Source: Augochlora pura | Lineage: Eukaryota; Arthropoda; Insecta; Hymenoptera; Halictidae | Length of the DNA stretch: 64,000 nt | Reading direction: 5' to 3' | Assembly: GCF_028453695.1 (NCBI RefSeq) | Contig: NC_135775.1 | Coordinates: 7,704,046 to 7,768,045 of the forward strand | In this document: one piece after another, positions 12,800 to 26,111 of the stretch | Numbering within the stretch: the stretch's first letter is position 1 | Layout of the letters: the number at the start of each line of letters is the position of its first letter | Position numbers and translations under genes: made by a program | Notes under the pieces: model-generated | Told to the model about the DNA's origin: nothing | The model's input: the letters and a program-made list of their open reading frames with translations, nothing else | Databases searched by the model: none

Positions 12800-14060
12800 C
12801 TCATCCGGGTCCGTCGAAAAGTCGGAGTGACGCGAGCCGAATTCCGGGCCGGACAGAAGAGGGCCCGGGGTACGAGGCTCGTTTATTCGTATTCCGAAGA
12901 GGCCTGGTCAAGAAGACTAACGGTCTCCGGTCGCGGGGAGCGAGAGGGCAGGGCGAAAAGTGTGCGTGAAAGCCCGGTGATAAATGATAGGACGTACCGG
13001 GAGGGCCTAGACCCGCAGACCCAGAGACCCACTGAGAGCGCCGCGGACGAGCGGATAAAGGACCAAGCTGCCTTGTCTCGGCGCATATTAATGGACAAAC
13101 ATAATCGCCGCATCTCAGCAGGAGCCGGCAGCTGAAATATCCGCTCGTTGCCGTTGCTCTGCCTCCTCTGCTTCACGCCGGCTGCGGGCGGCCGCAGTTC
13201 CTCGCACGAAGCCAGGAGGCGACGTTCCTCGCCGCGGAACCGCGCGCTCCGTTTTCCGCGAGCGGAACGGTCGCGACTCGCGCGAAACCGTGTTCACCGG
13301 TTTGTGTGAAAGTGAGTGTGCTCGGCGAAACAGTGGCCACCGCCGGTTACGGCGTTTTCACATTCGTGCTGACAGTTCGAAGTCGGATACTCTATGGTGC
13401 TACGGGTCGCGACGAATTCGAGGATTCGCAGGACACCTGCCGCAGGACGAACAGCGTCTCAGCGCTCGTAAAGTAGCGTGCGCGCGCGCGCGCGCGGAAG
13501 GCCGGCGTGGCAGAAAAACGCGCGAGAAAGTCACGCCCCGAGGCGATCGGCGTGCTCGTAAACCTGCTCGAAGACTCGATACCGATATCGAGCGTTTATT
13601 GCGCAACGCGAGACGGAATTACGAGGGTCTCGTAAGCGGGCCGACTTAACGTCGTCCGTAAAAACGGCGCGACCGGAGGGCAGCGCGCGCCCGCACGATT
13701 CCGGCCGCAGTTTCGGCCATTATTATGCCCATTCCGCGCGACGACAGGCCGGCTCGCATCGAGCCGAGCCGACGCGACGCGACAAGCCCGAGCCGCGGAG
13801 CCGGAGCGACGGGCGTTCGCCATCCACGAGTAAGCGCGCGTCGCGATAACGCTCGACGTCGCCGGCAAGTGCCGTTTGATTACGCTGCCCGCTATCAGCC
13901 GCTATAAAGTCGATGGAAGGCGGGCGTTGAAGCCGCCTCTCGGGCCCGCCTCTACCTCCTGTACACGAACCCCCACCGTTTTCGCCGTCTCTCACCGGGA
14001 GACGCTACCAGACCCGCCGCTAGCCATGAAGTTGCTCGCCTCGCCGGAACCGAGGCCTCG
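12800..14060 (+). promoter_or_regulatory. CpG-rich block, possible promoter/first exon region
   Basis: This is a dense CpG block with a GC dinucleotide run (13478-13497) and TGTGTGAAA|GTGAGTGTG, a good 5' splice donor with the exon ending at 13311. Several overlapping frames are open here (13290-13649 plus, 13596-13868 minus, 13723-13995 minus) and are rich in Arg and Ala, so they are composition artefacts. A non-coding 5' exon starting in this block is plausible but not shown; no TATA box was found. Confidence 0.18.
13478..13497. repeat. (GC)n run
   Basis: Ten alternating GC/CG units within the CpG-rich block, a potential Z-DNA-forming sequence. Confidence 0.9.
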
Positions 14061-14952
14061 GACGGAACGCCATTCCGTCGTCCGCATGATAGCCCGCGTT
14101 TTTCTACAACTCCATTCAGTTTTCTCTCGTTTCAACTCTGCCCTCGATTCAGATCTCCTGCTCGTAGTTGCAGAATTTTTGGGGAAATTTTTCATTGAAA
14201 TCAGTACGCCTTTCGCAAAAATTCTTAGCGCAACATAAAAAATATGACCTCAAGCATTTCTCGATATTTTTCGTTACGAAGTATTAATTATTGGCGAAGA
14301 TATAGCTACTCCGAGACAGAAAGCTTTCTTTTAAAAGCGGTCACTATGATTGTAGTTACTTGAATTGATATTGCATAGTCATGATCATTAGACTTTACAG
14401 TTAGCAGATACGTTTATGCATCTGGGTGTTCTTTGATAATCGATCTCCTTGGCGATACATTAGAGGGAAATTTCGTTAGCATCAGATTGATACGATTTAG
14501 TCATGACTGTAGCCACTATGACGAGTTTTGACTTGTCAGTTTCTACTTGATAGAATAAATCGTTCTGATTTTTTCGAATTTTTGTAAGAGCCAGCTAGCA
14601 ATTAATACGGTGCTAGCTTGATTAACTGATCCTTCAGGAACACATTCGCAGACTTTATTTGTTACAATAATTTAACTATTTGGTTCTAACGTGTCCTCGT
14701 TTATCTGCCCGACTTTATTGCATCGATACGATTAAAGTCACTTAAACTTTCTGGTTAGAATTCTGAAATGCAGGTATAGCCTTTTAATTTCTGATACTGT
14801 CATTACGCTTCGATCCTTTTGACCTAAGCTAATAATTTAACCGTTCCAATTCTAATCGAATGAGTTGTGTGTATCTGAGCGAGAATTTCCAAACCGGGCT
14901 GACGTAGTTTGATAAAGTTACAGGAACTTTGTGCAAACTAATAATTACAAAA

Positions 14953-15217
14953 TTAACCCTTAACTACGAACACGGAGTGTGGCAGACTCTATTGTAAACA
15001 GTATTCCTCATTAATACGTTCCTTTCCCGTGTAATTTTAAGTTTCTTATATGTAACTATGAAATATTTTGCAATAAAAATATACAATACATGTTATATGT
15101 AATTTCTATGTAAAAATTAGTATATTCATTGTGTAAACAATATATTTGATCGATATTCTTACAGACTCCGTGTCCGTATAGTTATTACAAAATTGGATGT
15201 CCGCAGCGAAGGGTTCA
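14953..15217. mobile_element. Degenerate TTAA-type MITE
   Basis: The left end TTAACCCTTAACTACGAACA (TTAA at 14953-14956) and the right end, read inward on the minus strand as TGAACCCTTCGCTGCGGACA (from 15217), form an imperfect inverted repeat of about 14/20 matches. The right TTAA has mutated to TTCA. The interior is AT-rich with no frame. Single copy in the window, so confidence is moderate. Confidence 0.4.
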
Positions 15218-17498
15218 GAAACAATCGTAAATTAAGAAATAAAACTGTGACTCGTTATAAATTTTAAGAAAATATTTTCTCAAGTGTAATCATTAACGAT
15301 GTATCGTTGTACGCCACTGCAAGTAAAATTGGTAGCAATTCTCGCCCGTCTATGATCAAAGAATAACTTTCTAAAAACCTATTACGCGTTCTAAAAAGCT
15401 ACTGGCCTCTGACCCAGATCGCGATGCACAAACATCCCCTATCGCAAAAACTTGTGCCGAGTCCACTTTGATTCTGAAAAAGGTTCGAGAGATCACGGTG
15501 CACTTCCAAATTCATACGAAATCCACTCGAGACGTTTCTCCACCTTCGCTGCCCTTCCTCCATCAAGTTCCCTCTCCCTGTTTCTACCCTTTCCACCCCT
15601 CCCTGCCGTTTGCACCTTTCCCTGCTCGGTCAGCCCTTCGCCGGCGTCCCGTTCGCTCGCAGGTGATCACGGCTCGCTCGTACCTCGTCGGGCTTCCTCG
15701 AAACCGCCTTCGTGCGAGCCACGGCCCCGTGCAAACGCGCCTGTATGCCCGCTCTCGCCTTGCTCGGTGTGGGTTCGCGTTCGCGGCGAGTGCGTCAGTG
15801 CGTGCGTGCACGTCCGGGGGTTTAATGGGCCCAGCTAATGACTATTGGCCGGCAGACCTGGGCGGGACCCAACAGAACTTGTCCGGTGCACACACTGACG
15901 CTTATGTGGGGCAGAGAGCTCGGCTTTCGAGCGGGCTCGGAGAAACCCGCCGTTCCCCATCGGCCGATCTCCCGTGGGGATGAAACACGCCTAGGATAGA
16001 CCCGGCCGTTCCCGTCTTCCGTTTCCTCGCGAGGAAACACGTGTCCCGCCGGGACGACGATGACGAACGGAGCCCGGTGTTGATTTTCTGGTAAACTGCC
16101 GCCCTAGACGTGACTTACCCGCGTTCGACCGAGCCGACGCCATAATGGAGATGATTGCGCTCGGCCCGGGAGATTCACAGATGTTTCTAGTTTTTTGCCC
16201 GTGCTTGCTTCACTTTTTACTGGCCGGCAGCGAGGTGGCGAGTGACTTCCATTTCGGAAAGAGCTGGAGGCACTCGTTTCAAAGTATTTACGAGTCCTCT
16301 GCTTCATGGACATCAAAGTTGTAGTTTTAAATGAAACAACGGTAAATGTCAACCACAATACTCACGCTAGTTATTTCAAAATTGTCCGTGTTCTTTCTTC
16401 TGTCATAATTACTATCGTAATAACTATCGTAAGAAATAATCATCGAATGTCGGAGTTCCGAAACAAAATAATCGCGAATTAACTTTCTCGTGCCCACGAT
16501 TACGCAAACATCTTCTGCGCTGACTTTGCTGCGCTCGCTATAATGTGTATTTTCTCAGTAATATAAGTTCCCTGTATCAACGAACGATGTCGTTTTCTTT
16601 TTCTTTCGAAACGGCTTTATGTAGATAAATTACGGTTGTCGTTTCGTAATGGTCGTTCGACGTCACGCATTTTACATAAACTTATAATAGCATAAATACA
16701 TTAATATCACTTATAGAATACGTATATCTGGTTACATCCAACCGGAAATAAGTTTCATTTATTCTTATACAGCACAAAGAAATTAGCTCTCGTCTCCAGA
16801 CAGATTCTAACAAAGCAAAATATTTTCATACCAACCGTTCGCCTAATTGCAAGCATTTCCACCCATTTGACGAGCTCTCCGTATTTTCGCAAATCGAAAG
16901 GGACGCGACATCAAGTTTTCCACGTCGCCGCGCCTCAGCTCCGGTTCTCTTGAGCTAACAAGACCCTCCGAGCAACATTAATATCCAATTTCCATAAATC
17001 TTGGAGCGGTTACACGAAGGACCGTTCGGCCTTATCAATAACAGACCATACAAACGTTTTCGCCGCTCGCGCTCCGACGGCAATATCAATACCATCAAGC
17101 GGCCAACAATGCCGAATGGGCGATAGAGGGATTGCAGGAGGAGAAAACAGAAGGAGAAGGAGGGGGTGAATGGGAATAAACAGAGGGAAAAAAGGAGGGC
17201 GGGGGCAGCAGCGGGAGAAAATAAAAAGTGGAGAAGAGAAAAAAGGAATCGATATTCAAAGTACACGGTCCGCCATCGGGCCGCGCGGCACTCTAATTTC
17301 CCCCGCGATCAAAGTGGTCGTCCGTTTTAATGTCGGGCCGCGACGTTGTCCTTTGGAGGAGGACCGTAGGACGTGTAGGGCCTCCTCAAGGTCCGGCGGT
17401 GGTGTCGGGTCTTTTACGATGTGATTTACATAGAATGGCCGACTGCTCGGGCGTATATCGGCGGCATTAGAGTTCGTAAGGAGACGGAGACGAGGATG
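15218..17498. other. Non-coding, CpG-rich then AT-rich
   Basis: 15.4-16.1 kb is C-rich with overlapping Pro/Arg/Ser frames (15452-15983). 16.1-16.9 kb is AT-rich and includes a tandem TAACTATCGTAA-like pair near 16411-16432. 16.9-17.5 kb is purine-rich. No gene found. Confidence 0.55.
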
Positions 17499-17545
17499 AA
17501 GAAGAAGAGGAGGAGGAGGAGGAGGAGGAGGAGGAAGAGGAAGGA
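17499..17545. repeat. (GGA)n microsatellite
   Basis: A GGA/GAA purine array preceded by GAAGAAGA and followed by further purine-rich DNA to about 17580. Confidence 0.95.
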
Positions 17546-17615
17546 AGGGGGCAGAGACCGCGGAGAGGGAAGAAAGGGACGACGTGTCTATAGTTGCGAG
17601 CTCGTAAGTCAGTAA

Positions 17616-17640
17616 TGCGGAGCAGACGCGGAGCAGACGC
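17616..17640. repeat. Short tandem duplication
   Basis: GCGGAGCAGAC occurs twice in direct tandem. Confidence 0.85.
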
Positions 17641-17771
17641 TGAAAACATCCATCACGCTTGCGGGGCCTTATCTCCTCCCGTAGATCTCCGCTTCATAAT
17701 TACATTCTCGCCAGCTCGAGGAGACCCACCCCCTCCTGCCTTCTGCTTCTCGCTCCCTCCTCTCTCGCTCA

Positions 17772-17773
<2 letters not shown>

Positions 17774-17817
<44 letters not shown>

Positions 17818-17839
17818 CACACACACAAACACACACACA
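17774..17839. repeat. Compound (CT)n-(CA)n microsatellite
   Basis: About 20 CT units change directly into a CA run with one AA interruption. Ser/Leu and Arg/Glu frames on either strand come from it. Confidence 0.95.
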
Positions 17840-19440
17840 TTCGTTCTCTCTTTCTCTACCCACCTTTTTCATTCTCTCTCGCGCGCGCCACGGTATCACA
17901 AGATACGTTGGATCGCACCCCCATTGCGAACCCACTTTACCGCGTACGTGCCGCGATTAAGCGGAAAAATGTGACATACGTGCGCGCCAGCTTACTTTTC
18001 GTGGACGTTATTAGAACGCCGCTTTTATTTGCCGGCGAGAGGGATTCGCGACGGACGTGACTACCCGTTTCGACGTGCCTTTTCGTTCGTATTCCGCCAC
18101 GGTTGAAACGCGGACGACCCGGACGTACCGTCCGCCTCGCGCGCTCGCTCTCCGCTCCGCTCCGCGTTCGCTCGCGCCGCGCCGCGCCGCCGGGACCACC
18201 GGAAGCGGGTCGATGCCAAGCTTTGTTCCGCGGCGAGAGCACCCGTCTCGCAGGCCAGGCCAATCGGCCCGTTATTTTTCTACCGTGTTTCCTTTCGCGG
18301 AAGCTTTAATTCCGCAGCTGTCGCGAACCTCGATTACATTTTCGGACGACCAAACCCCGCGCTACCTGTCGCTTCTAACCGAGCGGCGGGCTGCCCGAAT
18401 CGTGGAAAGAAGTGGAATGGAGTCTCAGAGCTGGCATTGCTGCTAGTCAGCGTTGTTTTAAAACGTAATTTTGTCACGGACGATCCCGTGATACGCACCC
18501 GAGATCACTGCTGTTCGTAATAGGTTCTCTGCTCTCCTAATTGCTCTTGTAATTGTAACTGGTATCACTCAGTTAAGTCAAAAGTGTGTAGCTGACATAT
18601 GAACTGTGAACACGTAAGGAGAATTTAATAACTTTATTATAATGATAAAAAAGCAACAAATTTTTGTTTCATTTCCATTCGTCGCAATCGATTCAAGGAA
18701 ATGTTCTGGGATGCAAAAGAAAGATTCGTGTAGTGTCAAACGCGAGAATAGTCTGTGGACCAACAAAAGCTCTAGGAGGAAATGTGTCTACATATTTTCT
18801 TGAGTAGAGACAGTTTCAAATAAAGTTAATTTGTTTCGTCGTTCGAGCAGTATGAAATGTTGACTTACAACTGGTAGCCGGTCTTTCTTTATTCACAGCA
18901 CGCGCGTGTCTATAAAGTGCATTAACCAGTGAATGAAAATGTGGATCCATGCTCGGTTTCGCTTCTATCACTTGCTTCGACAAAACAACGTCGACCGAAT
19001 TATTCGAATACACGAATATCAAATTAGTATTGAACGACCGCGAGCAGGAGCGCCCGACAAAAAATAGAATCAGAGTTTGATCCCGTCATCTTGGCACTCT
19101 TCGATGAACTCGCAACAATGGCCGGGTCTCCGCGGAACGTAACAGAATAATTCTCGCTGAGAGGGGCGATTAATCACCTTGAATAAAAGAAGCGGCGAAG
19201 AACGATGATCCAATAACGACTCACTACACGATAGTGGCGCGGCGATAAGCTTGCACGCGGATGATTGCATCGCGGCGATGCTGCGATGCGCCGCGCGGTT
19301 CCGCGATCGAGATAAATGATAGCGGCGAGATATCTCATTATGCGAAAGGCTAATTTAAGCGCTGCGTCTGAAACGTTGTCGATAAATTGACGATACCGCG
19401 GCCGGTAATTACCGGTAATACGTGTGATTACTTAACCGGC

Positions 19441-19469
19441 ACCGGGGACGATTGTCGACCGTCCCCGGT
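19441..19469. other. Perfect 10-bp stem-loop
   Basis: ACCGGGGACG and CGTCCCCGGT form a perfect 10-bp stem around a 9-base loop (ATTGTCGAC). The 14-bp palindrome CCGGTAATTACCGG lies just upstream at 19402-19415. No downstream T-run or conserved RNA family is recognised. Confidence 0.6.
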
Positions 19470-20903
19470 AATTGGATTGGAATGCGCGACATCCCCGTCG
19501 AGTAATTATCGTTCGACGCGCAACGCGTTTCTTAGATCCGTTACTCGATTACGCGGCGGATCAAGAGACATTACGAATTGATAGGAGCGCGCCGTGCCGG
19601 CGTGAGACGCGCGAATGAAATCGAATCGGTTACGGGAGAGGGACCGCGGTTAGATCTGATAATTCTAAGGCGGCCTCGGATCGAATCGGATCGCAATCTG
19701 CTGCGAGATTTTACGGGTAGTTTATGGGTCCATTGTAGCACCACGTGAATTCGTAATGCCCGGGCAATATAATTTGAATAATGCACTCGGTGCCTTTTAA
19801 TGCGGCCCGCGATACTTCTGAGGCCGCCGCTGCCGCCCCGGTCGCGCTCTCTGTGTTCTAAATTATAATCGGTTTGACGGTGTCTCTTGCCATGGCGGAT
19901 GCTCTTAAGAAAATGAGCAGCCAGTTATACCGATGAATAGTGAATAGGACGTGAGCGAGTATTCTTTGGTTAAATTGCGCCCCAGCGTTTTTAATAATCG
20001 AAAGTGCAACACGCCCGCCGAAAGAGTAATCGTCCTGATGAGACCTTGAACCGGCGAATTGTTAAGAAAACAACGCCGACACGTTTTCGGTTCTATCGAT
20101 TACGTAATGGCACGTTCGTCGAAGTTGCAGCGCGCGGAACTTCGGCGACGTTCGGCAAGATAGTTTCGCTGAACTTCGGTGAATTCGAGGCACGCACTAT
20201 GGGAGTTTGACTGACAGTAACCGATCCAGCGATTACGGGTGTACAAATGATCCAGAAATTAACGTTCCAGCGGATCGTGCCGTGAACGCGCGCCGCCTGT
20301 TCACGAAAAGTGGCGAACAGAAAGCGAAGATTCTTATCGGCGTGTTCGCTGGCACGTTGATTAGTGGTAACCAGCACTGACACTCTCGCTACGTAGTAAT
20401 TAAAATGTTCATGTCACGGGGCAGCATTCATTTATGTAATTATTCTCATCGTTGAAACCGCGGGAATGGGAATCGCTGAGCACACAACACCGACCGGCGA
20501 TGAGATATTCGATTCGCATGAAAATTTTGCGTGCAAACGTGTCGATGCCGTTGGAGCAACGCGCCCCGTCTAGCTAAACGAGGCCGTTAACAAATTCGTG
20601 CTACTAGTTTCGCAGCTCGCGATCGAACCCGCGCGAATTTCGCCGTGGCTAAATATAAACCGGCATGGTAAGCGATCGTGTTCACGATTTCGTCCGCGGA
20701 GAAACTGTTTCATTATCGTGATCACTTTAATGGACACCGGGCCGGTGGTCAGCACCGCTGAAAAATGTTCTGTCAGGGCCCCGAGACTCTGCTCTTCTCC
20801 GTTGTCCGGCGCGGCGCGGCGTGTCGGAAGAGAAATAGGTGAAAGGGAAGCCAGGTGAAGAAGCCGATTAAAGTTTCAGCGACTCCGCGACAATAACTAC
20901 AAC

Positions 20904-20941
20904 GCGAGAGAGCGAGAGAGAGAGAGAGAGAGAGAGAGAGT
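20904..20941. repeat. (GA)n microsatellite
   Basis: A GA run with one GC interruption near its start. Confidence 0.95.
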
Positions 20942-22251
20942 GCGCCAGGTGCCCCCGCTCATCTAACATTAACATTGCCGGTCGATAACGGCCGGCACCG
21001 AAAGAGGAAAGGAAACCGGGGACAGCGCGCGCCGCTAACGGGAGAACGAGAGGACCGAGCCCACGGCGTGGGCGGAGACAATAATCGACTGGATAACTCG
21101 TTTGTCTTCCCGGCCGGCTGTTCGTTAGGGACTGTCTATCGCAAATATCGTGCGAGCACGAACGTGTTTACCGACGTCTCGGATTGGAGTCGTGAGTTCG
21201 AATCCGCGCCGGGGCGAAATGGGAAAGCGAAATGACGATCGGTGGTGCCTGGAACGAATGAAAGGAGGATTGCAATTTGCATTGCCCGTGCACCACCGCC
21301 GACCACCGCGAGCCGAGCCGCTCCATTCCGCTCCGCGCCTCTCCCGCGGCCGCTCTATACCGCTCTGCTCCGTGCTCGTCCTTTTTGATTAATTTAAGAG
21401 TCACGCGTACCGCCGTGGCTCGAGAAGAATCGTTTCATTCCGGCCGTCTATGAACCTGCGGCTTTCATTAAATTCCCACACCCTATCCGGCTTTCTACGC
21501 TTTAATGATCTACTTTTTAGCTCCGCACTATTTCGCAAACGCGCAATGTTTCTGCAAAACATGATGTTCGAACAGCTGACTACTAATTAGTGCACGCACA
21601 GTGATACATCAAAGTGGAGAAAAATAGAGCTCGTTTCTAGCTTCATTCTAGTGGTCTTTGTGTACCAAATGGTTTCTTAACGAGGTAATTGTTTCTGATG
21701 AGTATACTGGTAATAACTTAATATAAATAATATATAAAGTAATTTATAATATACTGGTAATATAATAGTATTTATGACTTTATATAACAGTAAAAGTAAT
21801 AGCAGTGTACAATAGTATATTTGTACAAATATTATACTTTGATATTAAACTATATATTTAATGAAAGTAGTTAAATGAAACGTGAAGAAAATCAAACATA
21901 TGCCGTATAATTACACTTTGCAAAGAGATTGCTACAGCTTAATTTTATTTAGAGATCGATGAAAGTTTTTAGTGCGAAGCAATAGCAACATTTTCGCGTA
22001 CAGAATCGAGCTATCGAATCAGTTTGGTATTTGATTGAAATTACACAGATCTTCGGAAACTATCAATCATGCCTTCCATCACTGGATAAAGAAGGCAGAC
22101 GCTTCGAACACATGTAATTCGTTAATTCCACGCAAGTACACTGGCACTGGAACGCCGAGTCGACGTTAATTGTATCGGCCAATGAAAAAAGAAAGGCTAA
22201 GATCTAGAATTCTGGATTCCGCGCGGCTCGAGAAACACGAATCCGTTTCCA

Positions 22252-22253
<2 letters not shown>

Positions 22254-22286
<33 letters not shown>
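22254..22286. repeat. (CT)n microsatellite
   Basis: An uninterrupted CT run of about 16 units. Confidence 0.95.
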
Positions 22287-22289
<3 letters not shown>

Positions 22290-25200
22290 CTGACGATTCA
22301 ACGTCACGAATAGGTGGCTCGGTACGTATTCCCGGTAAAAATACACGCGGGAAACTGTTAACAACCGCTTGTCGAAAATATTTCACCGTCGAGAAGGCGG
22401 CCGCCTTCCGCCGCGCGTCCCATAACCGAGTTTCTTCGGGTTCGTTCTTTTTCAACGTCCACAGGTGATTTCCTCTAGCGTGAGCGGCAGCCATCGCGAT
22501 CGCGGCGCGGGCGAGGGTTGCAATTTTTGTATTTGCAGGAATATTTATAGCGGCACCGGCGGATTACCATAAACAACACGCCGAAGAAACTCAGAGATTA
22601 CTGTATTTAAAGCGCGAAGGGGGAATAATTACCGCTACCATCCGAGACGAAAAAAAAGGAAGACCAGGAGGGCGCCTCCGGAACCTCATAGAAAGCCATG
22701 GCGGCGATCCTTTTGAATAAAACGCGGCTCGTTCGTTTATGCGAACGATGATGGATCCGCCGGAATGAAATCGAGATACGTAACTCGCGATCAAATTATA
22801 ACCGCCACCCCTTTTTTTGTCGTTTTCATGCTTGTTACAGCCCGAGGTCATTAACTCTGATATTTCCTCTAATAATAGGATCATAACGGAAAAATTGATG
22901 GTGGTAAAGATAAAATTAACGAGAACCAGAAAGCGAAGCTATTCGACCGGATGTGGGTTCATGCATTTATAATATCAAGGAATGGGAGATATAGAAAACT
23001 TTGACACTCGATTTCTCTGGGTTCTGTTTCTTAATCCTTGTATTGGTATAATTAACGATACATCATAAAATGATAAATAACGATATACATATAAAATATT
23101 GTCGTCTTGATGTTTTTAACAAAAAACCATTTGATTTAATAATTTATGTTCCTTATCAAATGTCCCATTAGTCCGGTCTCACAAAATGTCTATCGTTTCT
23201 TTGTGAAACTTTACAAATTACACTAACCAAATCTGCTTTTTTAAATTAAATCTCTTACCTCAGATACATTCGTTTTGTCTAAAGAAATTTGAAAACGCTA
23301 AATGTAATTGGCGCCAGAAAAGTTCTACTTACCATCGAAGATATCGTATCGTTGACAAGATCGTTCCGTGCGACAAGTACGATAACGTCTCCCCGGGAAT
23401 TCTATTTCGGAGACGGAAGAGTGTCGCGGGTACGGCCTCCGCCGACCCCCAATTTGTCAAAGCGCTGTTTACCCGGGAAAAAAATGACAGGTTGCCGTTA
23501 AAACTGCTCGACAGCCGGTAGCAGATTTAATAAATGCCTTGCCGGGAACCAGGAAACGAATTCGGGAAGAACTCGCGTAATCGCGGCTCGCTGCTAAATC
23601 GATAACATCGAGTTTGAAGAATTAATGTCAGCCGTTACGGCCGCCGTTCGGGATCAATTCGAAACGAATCCGAGGAGCAAGGTATATATCGGACGAAACA
23701 ATAAAGATTTTCGATATTCTAATTAGGTGGTGGCGGAGAGGTGGAGCGGGGAGAGGAAAGGAGATAGCGGTCTTTCCGTGCTGAAAGGTGGCGAAGCTCG
23801 CCGAGAGAAACGGGGTACAAAGGTCATTGAATCGCGGACCTAACGAGCGGTAGCCGTAAAAGGTATAAATTCGCTTTAGGTTCGAGCCACGGCCGAGTCA
23901 CGCAGCGCGCGGGCTCTCCGCCGGCTTGATGATGATGAACTTCGCCGGGCCGCCGCGCGGCGTTTTGCCTCGCAAGCTCGCTCGTAAAGTCGAGTTTAAT
24001 CTGGCGAGGGGCAAAAACGACGCCGGCCAATTGTTCGCGTTATTTCGCGCAGTTACGCGCCGCCCGGAATTTTCTAATAACGCTCGCGCCGAATAAGTAA
24101 AAACAGGCCGCGCGGAATCTCGCGGGACGGGAATTAAACGCGAATGAAACGCGTCCGCCGCGATTCAAATTTATTCGGGCGTAAAACTTCAACGCGCAAT
24201 TACATTAACGCCCGCCGAGCGTTCCGTCATTCGCTGAATTCACGATTTTTACCGTCGGTCCCCGTCCCTAACCCCCCCACGCGGCCGCCCGGCCCCGCGT
24301 TCCGAATATCCTCGCGAATCGACCGAGAGCGTTCGCGCGACTTCCCGCGCGCACGAATTAGTCTGGTCGGAAAATAAAAAAAGGGAATATCCAAAATATT
24401 TTTTGTCAGGATTTGGCAGTGAATTTTCCATGACGGTGACGGCAAGCATCGAGTTATAATCGTCTGCGATAATTGGAGAAATTCTAATCACGTTTATACC
24501 ATAACGGATCGATGTTTCATTTTTACGGTTGCTAGTGAAAATGAACGCGATGATTATTTTACCAGTTTCAAGTTTATTCGAGGACGTTGTTGAGGCAAGT
24601 TGTAAATCATACTATACGCGAACTTGCAGAAAAGTATTACTTAATAATAAGTGACGACAGAAATACACGTGCCGTGTAACAGTTATTGAGCTTAATAATG
24701 ATTGAGGATAAAATTGTTATTAATTGTGACACTTCTGGACCAAGATAAATCCGGAAAACCAGAGTGAAAGTTGTTTGGCTCTTAACGAGTTCCTGCTCGA
24801 ACGGGTCCACTGTTTAATTGATAAACTAACGGATACCTGTGCGAATTTACATTTCCTGAGAATTATCTTGGACAGGAGTGAAGCAGAAATTCATCTTCCA
24901 GCAAGCAATTACTCTAATTATAGATGAAGGCAGGAAACAGTGCAACTTCACCGGTTTTAATACTTTCCTTCGATCTTTTGAAAGCGGATCGCAATTATGG
25001 TAGTGGACTAACAACCAATCCGGAGCGACACAACAATTATTCAACTCCTTTTCGATATGACGCAGTCATTAAGAAGTTAATCATTTCTTGGCCTGTCGCG
25101 TCAGTTATATGCGGGCGACACAATTCTTCGTCTAGACGAAAAAGTACTTTACATATGTAATAACTTATCGAGCGAATCGGATCTTTTAAGCCGCCGATAT

Positions 25201-25703
25201 CTCATCTGCTCGGCTTCTGGTTTATGCACGGTGCAACGATGATATACCAAGTTCCAATGAACGGGTTATCGAAAAAGAAGAGGTTTCACAAAATCTAAGT
25301 ATTTCATTTAAAATCATTTCAAATTAAAATTGGAACGTCATGTTGTATGATAACAAATACTTTTTTAACATTCTTACGTTATGGGAATCCTACATAAAAG
25401 ACTTGCTTTATATTTTTGTAAAATAAGGTACAGTAAATTATTTATGTAATAAAAGAAACCTGTGTCCTAATCAATTTACAGTAGTGAACTGAATATAAAC
25501 TTATTGAAATAACAGTTCTCTTTGATAGTCAGAATAGGAGGAAATTAGTCTATTTTACATATTTTATGAAAATTGCGATTAGAATTATTAATACATGAAG
25601 AATATGAAAATTATTGAGCAATGCTTCTATTTCCTCAGCTAGAAGATATACATCGGATTATGTAAAGTTCAAGGCAAGATATTACTCTGTATGTATTTTA
25701 ATT
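22287..25703. other. Non-coding, CpG-rich then AT-rich
   Basis: 22.3-22.9 and 23.4-24.4 kb are CpG-rich, 22.9-23.3 and 24.4-25.7 kb AT-rich. Frames are short and unconvincing. Confidence 0.55.
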
Positions 25704-25786
25704 TTAATACAAAAAATTCCGCGGCATATTAGCATTAATATGAACTTTAAAGTCTGAGCAAATAATTCCACCAGCCATATATGTAC

Positions 25787-25829
25787 CTAGCAAGCAAAGT
25801 GTTAACGACAGTAAATGAAATGGCGTCAT
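25787..25829 (-). CDS. Signal-peptide-like first-exon candidate
   Basis: On the minus strand an ATG at 25829 starts MTPFHLLSLTLCLL, a short N-terminus of the kind that begins insect secretory signal peptides. It is followed by CTAG|GTACAT, a possible splice donor leaving one base in the split codon. It sits inside a longer open frame (25704-26111, minus) whose upstream part also lacks stops. No downstream exon or core promoter was found. Weak, sequence-pattern evidence only. Confidence 0.12.
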
Positions 25830-26111
25830 CGTGATCCTAGAATCGCAGTAGATGTTGATCGTACGTGCAAGATTTTCTGTCATCGGTCGCCTAAAATTAT
25901 GAAACGACCATAACCGAACGAAAGATGACGAAAACGGCACCCGCGCCATGTACACGTACTGATCTCGATGAATTAACGTCAACCTTATCACCTCTCCGCT
26001 CTCAGTCACCGGCCGCAACGGGGCCGAAGGGGGGGTAGACGCGTACGCCATTGTTATTACCTCCACGATTATCTTCGGCCTCACTTCCGCCATTAGCATG
26101 ATCGACAGCAT

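Larger units (their letters stand above)
17840..22253. other. Non-coding, mainly CpG-rich
   Basis: 17.9-18.45 kb and 19.1-21.4 kb are CpG-rich; 18.45-19.05 and 21.4-22.2 kb are AT-rich. A tRNA-like B box (GAGTTCGAATCC near 21193) lacks the paired arms of a tRNA. No exon is supported. Confidence 0.55.

Noticed and set aside
21130..21235. tRNA-like B box GAGTTCGAATCC
   Set aside because: The flanking bases do not form a T-arm stem, and no acceptor stem or anticodon arm can be folded.
23866..23900. GGTTCGAGCC tRNA B-box look-alike
   Set aside because: No cloverleaf arms in the surrounding bases.
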